DNA from: Cyclobacteriaceae bacterium
GTDB lineage: Bacteria > Bacteroidota > Bacteroidia > Cytophagales > Cyclobacteriaceae
Reading direction: 5' to 3'
DNA: 5,251 bases
NCBI GenBank assembly: GCA_030589835.1
Contig: JAUUZS010000353.1
Coordinates: 1 to 5,251, forward strand
Positions 1-5,251 of the stretch are shown one piece after another; positions within the stretch are counted from its first letter, which is position 1; every line of letters starts with the position of its first letter. The notes under the pieces were generated by a model. The model had not been told where the DNA came from, made no database searches, and saw nothing but the letters and a program-made list of their open reading frames with translations. Position numbers and translations under genes: made by a program.

Positions 1-1
1 A

Positions 2-119
2 TTAGAAAATATCAGCCAAAGCGGAATACAATTCTTGTGATTTGCTGATAATCTATATATAATTGCCGTGAGAAGATATATTCCAATTTTTAAATTCCCT
101 AAAATACTCTTACCCTGCA
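2..119 (+). pseudogene. Decayed receiver-domain part of a NarL/FixJ-type response regulator
   Basis: This is the N-terminal continuation of the LuxR-type gene at 120-503, broken in at least three places. Bases 2-37 read LENISQSGIQFL in one frame, then hit TGA at 38-40. Skipping one base and continuing from 39 gives DLLII, then TAT (54-56), ATA, TAA (60-62), LP, TGA (69-71), EDIFQFLNSLKYSYPAL, which runs without a break into the intact frame at 120. The pattern is that of a receiver beta-3 strand and loop (DLLIID..LPGED.F..L..L...YP.LP). The phospho-acceptor Asp would therefore be at 54-56, now Tyr (one change from GAT), and the Gly after LP is now a stop (one change from GGA). The start of the gene lies left of the window. 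Inference: a pseudogene or, less likely, a poor-quality stretch of assembly. Confidence 0.7.
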
Positions 120-503
120 TTGCCAACATTGATTGTGACAATGCACAATAAATTATCCGTTATTAAAAGATGCAAAAAAATGAATATTGACGGATATATC
201 CTTAAAGATCATTACAACCTGGTGATTCCGGCAGTAAAAGCTGTATTGGCAGGTAAGGAGTATTATGAAGAAAAAGTACAACAAACGCTTGATGTCACAT
301 TAAATGATGAAAAATTCCTTACCCCTAAAGAAGAAGAGATAGTGCTGTTGCTGGCAGAAGGGAACAACAACCAGGAAATTGCTGAAAAGCTGTTTATAAG
401 CTTCAATACGGTAAGGACGCACCGTAAAAATATACGGAATAAGTTGGACATATCTTCTACCGGTGAACTTATCCGGTATTACTTTCAAAACTATGTGACC
501 TGA
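120..503 (+). CDS. LuxR/NarL-type response regulator, surviving C-terminal portion (receiver end plus HTH)
   Basis: This is a 127-codon open frame that begins at TTG, the first possible start after the in-frame TGA at 69-71. Residues 1-50 are the end of a receiver domain: LIVTM holds the conserved Thr (T7), and GYILKD holds the conserved receiver Lys (K29). Residues 66-127 are a GerE/LuxR-type helix-turn-helix: LTPKEEEIVLLLAEG, NQEIAEKLFIS, then the recognition helix NTVRTHRKNIRNKL. Intact family members are usually a little over 200 residues with a full receiver, so about 80-90 residues including the phosphorylation site are missing. TTG is therefore probably not a native start but an interior codon of a broken gene. 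If translated, the product could bind DNA but could not be controlled by phosphorylation. A kinase of the matching class follows 129 bases downstream. Family assignment is confident; expression as a separate protein is doubtful. Confidence 0.75.
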   Translation: MPTLIVTMHNKLSVIKRCKKMNIDGYILKDHYNLVIPAVKAVLAGKEYYEEKVQQTLDVTLNDEKFLTPKEEEIVLLLAEGNNNQEIAEKLFISFNTVRTHRKNIRNKLDISSTGELIRYYFQNYVT

Positions 504-519
504 ACCGAGTCAGGATTTT
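499..519 (+). terminator. Weak hairpin at the end of the regulator gene, possible terminator
   Basis: CCTGA (499-503) and TCAGG (510-514) form a 5-bp stem with a 6-base loop, followed at once by ATTTT. The left arm contains the TGA stop of the regulator. The position suits an intrinsic terminator, but the stem is short and the T run is only four bases, so the effect may be partial or nil. Confidence 0.3.
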
Positions 520-553
520 GGTATTAATATGGCTTGATCGGCTGATCTTCCGG

Positions 554-576
554 CCTGCTTTGCCAGACAGGGCAGG
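554..576. repeat. Imperfect 9-bp inverted repeat in the regulator-kinase spacer
   Basis: Bases 554-562 (CCTGCTTTG) pair with 568-576 (CAGGGCAGG) around a 5-base loop, with two G-T wobbles. It is GC-rich compared with its AT-rich surroundings and has no T run after it. It resembles the dispersed CCTGC/GCAGG palindromes common between Bacteroidota genes, but that link is from memory and only one copy is seen in this window. It could also hinder read-through from the regulator gene into the kinase gene. Confidence 0.4.
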
Positions 577-632
577 TTCCATAAAGAATGAATATTATTT
601 GCCACTAAAGTTGGATTAAAAAATTCAAAAAA

Positions 633-2435
633 ATGAGAATACTTTTTGTTTTATATTTTCTAATTCAAAGCGTGGTAACTTTTGCCGGTACAGCATTAAT
701 ACTGAACCACTCTTCAAGCCAGATAAACTTAAAAGACTACTGCTATCATATTGAAGACCACTCTAATAATTTAACGATTCACCAGACACTTAAAGCAGAT
801 TGGTCGAAATTTTCCGGAACTGTAGTATTTCCTGCCAACACCAAAATCCAGTGGATCCGTTACGACATCTCCAATCCGTATAATGAAGATATCATGCGGG
901 TAATATTCCTTCCCTATCATCATATCAATGAAATTGATGTTTATACTTTCTCAGGTTCTACGATTCAAAATATTTGCAAAACCGGGACTAAGAGAACTCA
1001 GGATAATAAACATATAAAGAGTATTGGGTATCCTATTAAAGTAAATTTTCCCGCAGGAAAAACGACATCTGTTATTCTGAAGCTTAAACACTTATACCGC
1101 CCACTACACGCCACTTCTTTTTTAATGACTTCAGAGAGAACATATGAAGTGATCAATAAAAACCACACATTAATTTGGTTCTGGAGAGGGGTATTTTTAT
1201 TTGCCCTGGGCAGCTCAATCGTATTATTTTGGTTTACACGATTAAGAATCTTCCTTTACTATTTTTTTACCAATTTGGGCTTCGGTTTGTTTTTTGCTTC
1301 CCAGATAGGTGATTATTTTTTATTTTTTGATGTTGACAAGTCAGACATCACTACCCTTGTGGATTTTTCCGGTAATTTTCTTGCGGTTTGTTTTTTGCCT
1401 TTGTTTTTAAATTCCCTTACACCTATTAAAAAACGTAATAAACTGGTCTGGAAATGGATGTTCAGACTCATTTATTTCATGATTCCACTGTATATACTAA
1501 GCGTTTTCCCTCAATTGAGAACGAGTAAGCTGACCTATTTCTCACATTTTTATTTTATGATTACCGCAGGGCTTGTTCTGTTTTTACAACCTTTTTTATT
1601 AATAAAAAGCCTTGTTTATAAAGACAAGAACGCCATTCCTCTTTTATTCATCTATGGTTTTTTTATTTTTTCAATATTCACCGCAGTCATCATTCCAAAT
1701 ATGGGATTTTTTGAAAATTCCCCACTTATCCACAACAAATTAGTAATATGCTCTTTTGTTGAAATTTTTTGTTTTATGTTTTTAATTGGGAGTGAAACCT
1801 TAAATATATACAAACAAAGGGCAATACTTTTGGAAAAACAAAAAGGTCATCAGAGAGAAATGATCCTTTCGATGATCAAAAGTCAGGAAGATGAAAGAGA
1901 CAGGGTAGGACGCGATCTACACGATTTGATCGGAGCCAACATGGCACTGATTAAACAAAAGGCTGATCAGAATGATAAGGAATTAGTTGCTATCGTTAAA
2001 AATACGATCGAATCGGTTCGACGGCTAAGCCATGGATTGGTCACCCCAATGGTAAAGGGTGATGAATTTGTGGATGAAATAAAAGAAATGTGTCATTTAT
2101 TCACATCCTCGAAAATGGTAGTGTATAATCATTTTTATAGGTGGCCAAAAATACCTGATGTTGAAATAAATACGCACTTATACCGAATAACTCAGGAATT
2201 GCTTCAGAATGCGGTAAAACATAGTCGTGCTAAAAATGTGTATTTACATTTTTTTGGTGATTCCCAACAGAAACTCTCCTTCACCTACGAGGATGATGGT
2301 ATTGGGTTTAATGACCCATTATCCAAAGGGATAGGCCTGAAAAACATTCAGCATCGTATCGCAATTTTAAAAGGGAGTCTGCGGATAGAATCTTCTAAAA
2401 AAGGAAAGGGCACTATGATAATAATAGAAATATAA
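633..2435 (+). CDS. 7TM-DISM membrane sensor histidine kinase (HisKA_3 / HATPase_c)
   Basis: A complete 600-residue two-component sensor kinase. Residues 1-19 look like a signal peptide. About 25-170 match the periplasmic 7TMR-DISM extracellular domain 2, with the typical WIRYDISNPYNED stretch; it probably binds an unknown ligand, perhaps carbohydrate. About 180-390 hold seven hydrophobic helices (roughly 183-203, 207-228, 243-262, 275-291, 302-326, 336-354 and 370-386), then a charged linker likely to be coiled coil (390-420). The dimerisation/phospho-acceptor helix reads ERDRVGRDLHDLIG, with H430 as the phosphorylated histidine. The ATPase domain shows the N box ELLQNAVKH (N526), the G1 box DDGIGF (D555) and the G2 box GIGLKNI (566-572), and ends in GKGTMIIIEI. 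All catalytic motifs look intact. The ATG at 633 follows an A-rich leader with no Shine-Dalgarno, usual in Bacteroidota. HisKA_3 kinases normally phosphorylate NarL/FixJ regulators such as the one encoded just upstream, which is damaged. Signal and target genes cannot be read from the sequence. Confidence 0.93.
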   Translation: MRILFVLYFLIQSVVTFAGTALILNHSSSQINLKDYCYHIEDHSNNLTIHQTLKADWSKFSGTVVFPANTKIQWIRYDISNPYNEDIMRVIFLPYHHINEIDVYTFSGSTIQNICKTGTKRTQDNKHIKSIGYPIKVNFPAGKTTSVILKLKHLYRPLHATSFLMTSERTYEVINKNHTLIWFWRGVFLFALGSSIVLFWFTRLRIFLYYFFTNLGFGLFFASQIGDYFLFFDVDKSDITTLVDFSGNFLAVCFLPLFLNSLTPIKKRNKLVWKWMFRLIYFMIPLYILSVFPQLRTSKLTYFSHFYFMITAGLVLFLQPFLLIKSLVYKDKNAIPLLFIYGFFIFSIFTAVIIPNMGFFENSPLIHNKLVICSFVEIFCFMFLIGSETLNIYKQRAILLEKQKGHQREMILSMIKSQEDERDRVGRDLHDLIGANMALIKQKADQNDKELVAIVKNTIESVRRLSHGLVTPMVKGDEFVDEIKEMCHLFTSSKMVVYNHFYRWPKIPDVEINTHLYRITQELLQNAVKHSRAKNVYLHFFGDSQQKLSFTYEDDGIGFNDPLSKGIGLKNIQHRIAILKGSLRIESSKKGKGTMIIIEI

Positions 2436-2586
2436 ACGCCTGATTCATTTTTTGGGAAAAGTTGAAAATCAAGAAGTCCTGAACCTTTGAACTATTTTTT
2501 TGATTGGAAGGGTCGTAGTACGAAGCCGGCCAGGTCTCAATGGCAGGTCTTTTAGCCAAAATGGATTCATAATCGTATTCAGGCAT
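2413..2586 (-). CDS. Possible small antisense ORF, 57 codons, unknown and doubtful
   Basis: This minus-strand ATG frame begins MPEYDYESILAKRPAIETWP and ends with a hydrophobic tail (FIFLLLS). Its composition resembles a real protein more than most random frames, and its ATG overlaps the stop of another minus-strand open stretch as TAATG. Against it: no family is recognisable, there is no promoter match, it overlaps the last 23 bases of the kinase gene tail to tail, and the upstream minus-strand stretch has no ATG. It is most likely chance or a remnant; listed so it can be tested. Confidence 0.15.
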   Translation of the reverse strand: MPEYDYESILAKRPAIETWPASYYDPSNQKNSSKVQDFLIFNFSQKMNQAFIFLLLS

Positions 2587-2667
2587 TATTTTTTTATATC
2601 CATTTTATAAGGCAGGAGGTCGATTTTTAAATAACACCCAGGGAAAGTTTGGCATAATAGTGCACGT

Positions 2668-2691
2668 GTCAGGAAAAGCGGAGTCAGGAAA
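2668..2691. repeat. 9-bp direct repeat, GTCAGGAAA, twice with 15-base period
   Basis: GTCAGGAAA occurs at 2668-2676 and again at 2683-2691, six bases apart. It lies about 55-80 bases upstream of the promoter -33 element, a reasonable distance for an activator binding site, but no regulator family is recognised from the motif and chance cannot be excluded. Confidence 0.35.
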
Positions 2692-2729
2692 TCAGTGAAA
2701 TTCAAGCCTAATCGAATTATTTTGATAAT

Positions 2730-2747
2730 ATACGCTTTTAAGCGTAT
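2730..2747. promoter_or_regulatory. 18-bp palindrome at the promoter, candidate operator
   Basis: ATACGCTTTTAAGCGTAT is a perfect inverted repeat with 8-bp arms around a central TT. Its last base is the first base of the -33 TTG of the promoter at 2747-2777. A dimeric regulator bound here would sit at the edge of the polymerase site, so repression or class-II-like activation are both possible. It lacks a T run after it, which argues against a terminator. The regulator is unknown. Confidence 0.5.
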
Positions 2748-2777
2748 TGCGCTGAGTGTTTTATAACCATATGTTTG
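2747..2777 (+). promoter_or_regulatory. Bacteroidota-type promoter, TTG-N20-TATGTTTG
   Basis: TTG at 2747-2749 and TATGTTTG at 2770-2777 are 20 bases apart. This fits the -33/-7 consensus of the Bacteroidota primary sigma factor (TTG, about 17-23 bases, TAnnTTTG), with the -7 element an exact match. Transcription would start near 2784, giving a leader of roughly 280 bases before the ATG at 3067. No other exact -7 match was found in the inspected spacers. Confidence 0.5.
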
Positions 2778-3066
2778 CCATGTTTTGAAAAAATTTTTGT
2801 GGTTTGGGAAGCATATGAGCCGGATGGAGTTTACTTCTTAATTGGGGAGTCACTTTTGTGAAGATATTTGATGTTCCTTAAACTAAACTAAGGCGATAAT
2901 TATAAATAACTGCCACAACTTTTTGTTAAATAAGGTCGGGTTCTCCCTGGGATGTTTAGGTAACTGAATAGCAGCTTTATACCGACCCGAAGGCTTTTGT
3001 CGCTTAGGCCTGATTTATCAAATACATGACTTTAAACTATTTTATTTACCATTTTAATCTCTAAGT

Positions 3067-5251
3067 ATGAAAATTCTTTACACTTTCTTGTTTTCCCTGT
3101 TGTGTTTCGGCTATGCCATTGGGCAGACCGATGTCTCTGGAATCATTAATGCAAATACAACCTGGACATCTGCCGGAAGTCCGTACCACGTCACAAGTGG
3201 GGTAACCGTTTCCGATGGATTCACGCTTACCATAGAGCCCGATGCGGTAGTTTATGGGCAGTATATCACTGTTAATGGTACGCTTACTATTGGAGCCGGA
3301 GCCATCTTGAAATTTGATAACGGCTCCTATGTACGCGTTAATGCCATCGGTACATTGAATGTGAACGGCACTGCGCTTAATCCGGTATACATGACTTCTT
3401 CCAAGGATGATAACTGGGGTGGGGATAGCAATGGAGATGGCTCCACATCTGCACCTGCATCGGGCAACTGGTATGGCATCAGGTCTTATTCAGACAATCT
3501 TGCAATCGACTACCTGGAAATCCGCTATGCCGGATACAGCTCAACAGGCGCGATTAACTTTCACAATGTCGCAGGTACAGTAGACAATTCCTCAATTTCC
3601 AATAGTTACTATGGAATCTATCTTACAGGTGATGCTGCTCCTACGGTTTCTAACACAAGCTTTGGCAGTTCAGAAAAAACACCTATTGCCATGGCCTTTA
3701 CTGCCGATCCTGTTTTTACGGACAACACGATGTCCTTTTCGGAAAATGAATATGATGCGATTGGCTTGTTGCCGGAGACCATGACAGCAAATCGCACGCT
3801 TAAGGTGAGAGGTTTTGGTGCGATTACCAACCTTACCTACCTAATGTTGGGAGATATTATTGTACCAGCCGGATTAACACTTACCGTTGAGCCGGGCGTC
3901 GTGATCAAGTCAATCAGTAATTACCGCTTTGAAATAAAAGGAACCTTAGTTGCCAATGGCACGGTTGACGATAAGATCATTTTTACGTCTGTTAAGGATG
4001 ATACCTACGGAGATCCAGTGGATACCAATCGCGATGGGAACATCACTACTCCTTATGTTTATGATTTTGGAGGATTTTTATTCGCACCTACAAGTACCGT
4101 GTCTATGGACAATTGTGTAGTGCGCTATGCACAAGAGAATGATAGTTATTATTATAATGTCAGTGTGTATACGCCGTATAATAATACCTATGCAGCCATC
4201 AACATACTTGGGGGAACGGTTTCAGTAACCAATTCAGAAATCCGGGATGTGCAGTATGGTATCGCTACCCATTACGATGCTTCACCAACAATCACCAACA
4301 ATGCCTTGACTGCCGTGGAGAAATCACCCTTTATGTTGTCATTGGCCGCTAATCCCACCTTCTCTGGAAACACCTTTACAAGTGTGGGTTTTGCCGCATT
4401 GGCTTTGTTAGATGGTGATGTGATCAATAATGGCACCTTGCGAAAGCGTGATGTGGCTGGATATACCAACATTACCTATACTACAAGTGGCACCATCACC
4501 ATCAAGGAAAACACCCTGGTAACAGTGGAGCCTGGTGTGGTTGTGAAAATGGCAGCGAGCAATAGTATTATCGTAGAAGGTGGATTTAAACTTGCAGGTA
4601 CAGAGGTTGACCAGATTACCTTTACTTCACTGAAAGATGACAATGTAGGTAATCCATTAGATACCAATGGTGATGGGAATATCACCGCCGCAGCACCGGG
4701 CAATTGGCATTCTATAATTTACCAGCAAAGTAGCGATGATACATTTAACGCAATTAACTATTTGAATTTGAAATATGCCGGAAAGGGATATTCCAGCTAT
4801 AGTGAGGCTTACGCAGGCTTAAGATTAAGGGATGCTTCTTTTACAATCGACAACACCAATATTTCAGAAACGCTCTTATGGGGAGTTAGTTTTGAAGGGA
4901 CATCAGCTGCAAGTTTGCAAAATACAAGCATTTCCAATACCGGGCATGCACCTATTGCTGTGTCTTTTCTTGCCAATCCGACATTTACGAACATCTCATT
5001 TTCTGCAGTTAAGTATAATACTTTGCACCTCATTGATACGGAATATTATCACCCACAATTGAATAGCGTGGCTACCTTGTCACCACGTAGTGTGGCAGGG
5101 TATGCGAACATAGCGTACACTTCCGGAAATATATTTAGTATTTTGGCGAATGGAGCATTGACTATCGCTGAGGGAGTAATTCTAAAGCCATTGGGCACCT
5201 CTTATGCTATTGATGTATATGGTTCACTTAATGTAGCAGGTACTGTAAATA
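3067..5251 (+). CDS. Secreted tandem-repeat protein, probable right-handed beta-helix (3' end outside window)
   Basis: A partial gene: 728 codons are open to the window end with no stop. Residues 1-19 form a Sec signal peptide (MK, hydrophobic core, cleavage likely after AIG before Q20), so the product is exported. The rest is rich in Thr, Asn, Ser, Gly and Val in short strand-like steps. It falls into modules of about 213 residues starting near 24 (diverged), 251, 465 and 678. Each module has the same order: GYTNITY; LTVEPGVVIK; GTL..NGT; FTSxKDD (K113, K310, K523); DxNxDG, a possible calcium loop (D120, D319, D532); YAG or YA; and NPTFxxNxFS. This resembles the pectate-lyase/NosD-like beta-helix folds of Bacteroidota surface and type IX-secreted proteins. 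No catalytic residues could be assigned, so adhesin, cell-surface protein or glycan-active enzyme are all open. Any type IX sorting domain would lie beyond the window. C350 is the only cysteine seen after the signal peptide. The ATG follows an AT-rich leader without Shine-Dalgarno, next to the promoter at 2747-2777. Confidence 0.85.
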   Translation, partial: MKILYTFLFSLLCFGYAIGQTDVSGIINANTTWTSAGSPYHVTSGVTVSDGFTLTIEPDAVVYGQYITVNGTLTIGAGAILKFDNGSYVRVNAIGTLNVNGTALNPVYMTSSKDDNWGGDSNGDGSTSAPASGNWYGIRSYSDNLAIDYLEIRYAGYSSTGAINFHNVAGTVDNSSISNSYYGIYLTGDAAPTVSNTSFGSSEKTPIAMAFTADPVFTDNTMSFSENEYDAIGLLPETMTANRTLKVRGFGAITNLTYLMLGDIIVPAGLTLTVEPGVVIKSISNYRFEIKGTLVANGTVDDKIIFTSVKDDTYGDPVDTNRDGNITTPYVYDFGGFLFAPTSTVSMDNCVVRYAQENDSYYYNVSVYTPYNNTYAAINILGGTVSVTNSEIRDVQYGIATHYDASPTITNNALTAVEKSPFMLSLAANPTFSGNTFTSVGFAALALLDGDVINNGTLRKRDVAGYTNITYTTSGTITIKENTLVTVEPGVVVKMAASNSIIVEGGFKLAGTEVDQITFTSLKDDNVGNPLDTNGDGNITAAAPGNWHSIIYQQSSDDTFNAINYLNLKYAGKGYSSYSEAYAGLRLRDASFTIDNTNISETLLWGVSFEGTSAASLQNTSISNTGHAPIAVSFLANPTFTNISFSAVKYNTLHLIDTEYYHPQLNSVATLSPRSVAGYANIAYTSGNIFSILANGALTIAEGVILKPLGTSYAIDVYGSLNVAGTVN
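3811..5251 (+). repeat. Tandem in-gene repeat of about 640 bp (modules 2, 3 and partial 4)
   Basis: The GxxTN(L/I)(T/A)Y module heads are encoded at about 3817, 4459 and 5098, giving periods of 642 and 639 bases. DNA similarity persists: the DTN.DGN.T stretches at 4021 and 4660 share most bases, including GATACCAAT and GATGGGAA. The first module (about 3136-3810) is more diverged and carries an extra turn of about 20 residues (YITVNGTLTIGAGAILK). The pattern indicates growth by internal duplication followed by drift. Confidence 0.75.

Larger units (their letters stand above)
2436..3066. other. Long intergenic region between kinase and repeat-protein genes
   Basis: About 630 bases without a convincing gene on either strand. 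Just after the kinase there is a run of seven T (2495-2501) without a clear stem before it, so no firm terminator can be called. CAGGTCT occurs twice 13 bases apart (2531-2537, 2544-2550). A 9-bp direct repeat, an 18-bp palindrome and a promoter are listed separately. The part from about 2784 to 3066 would be the untranslated leader of the repeat-protein gene. It holds a 6-bp inverted repeat, GGTCGG (2934-2939) with CCGACC (2982-2987), separated by 42 bases, too weak to call a riboswitch. No tRNA, known riboswitch motif or insertion-sequence end was recognised. Confidence 0.6.

Noticed and set aside
263..488. Two short minus-strand frames inside the regulator
   Set aside because: They lie opposite a clear LuxR-type coding frame, are low-complexity (Ser/Phe-rich) and match no family.
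593..613. Possible -7 element before the kinase (TATTATTTG or TAAAGTTG)
   Set aside because: One has an extra spacer base, the other a mismatch, and neither has a TTG at the correct distance upstream.
2614..2620. AGGAGGT, a perfect Shine-Dalgarno-like string
   Set aside because: No start codon lies at a suitable distance downstream, and Bacteroidota genes rarely use Shine-Dalgarno sites.
2587..2840. Minus-strand open stretch of over 80 codons
   Set aside because: It has no ATG, only an internal TTG, and no recognisable family; the promoter and palindrome on this stretch explain it better as regulatory DNA.
2934..2987. GGTCGG/CCGACC inverted repeat as a riboswitch
   Set aside because: Only six paired bases around a 42-base loop and no conserved riboswitch core recognised.
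3618..5033. Four minus-strand frames of 66-75 codons opposite the repeat gene
   Set aside because: They are shadows produced by the codon composition of the repeat modules, recur at roughly corresponding positions, and have no start context.
4832..5062. Plus-strand frame of 76 codons in another frame of the repeat gene
   Set aside because: It is fully contained in the strong reading frame of the repeat protein and has no recognisable domain.

Overview
The window looks like chromosomal DNA from a member of the Bacteroidota, probably a cytophagian or flavobacterial relative. The evidence is AT-rich DNA, A-rich leaders without Shine-Dalgarno sequences, a 7TM-DISM sensor kinase with a HisKA_3 core, one exact match to the Bacteroidota promoter consensus (TTG-N20-TAnnTTTG), and a long secreted repeat protein of the kind these bacteria often export. 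No species can be named from the sequence alone.

Layout, all on the + strand. (1) 2-503: a NarL/FixJ-type response regulator. The C-terminal part (120-503, end of the receiver plus the LuxR-type DNA-binding domain) is open. The receiver part upstream is recognisable but broken by one frameshift and two in-frame stops, and the codon at the phospho-acceptor aspartate position reads Tyr. (2) 504-632: a short spacer with two small hairpins. (3) 633-2435: a complete 600-residue membrane histidine kinase of the class that normally pairs with such regulators. (4) 2436-3066: about 630 bases with no convincing gene. It contains a 9-bp direct repeat, an 18-bp palindrome touching the -33 element of a good Bacteroidota promoter, and the roughly 280-nt leader that this promoter would give. 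(5) 3067 to the window end: the first 728 codons of a secreted, tandemly repeated protein, probably a right-handed beta-helix, whose 3' end lies outside the window.

The kinase and regulator would ordinarily form a two-component system: the kinase senses through its periplasmic/7TM module and phosphorylates the regulator, which binds DNA. If the lesions in the receiver are real, the kinase has lost its adjacent partner. The repeat protein appears to be a separate transcription unit. Nothing in the sequence directly shows that the two-component pair controls it. No RNA gene, CRISPR array or intact mobile element was seen.
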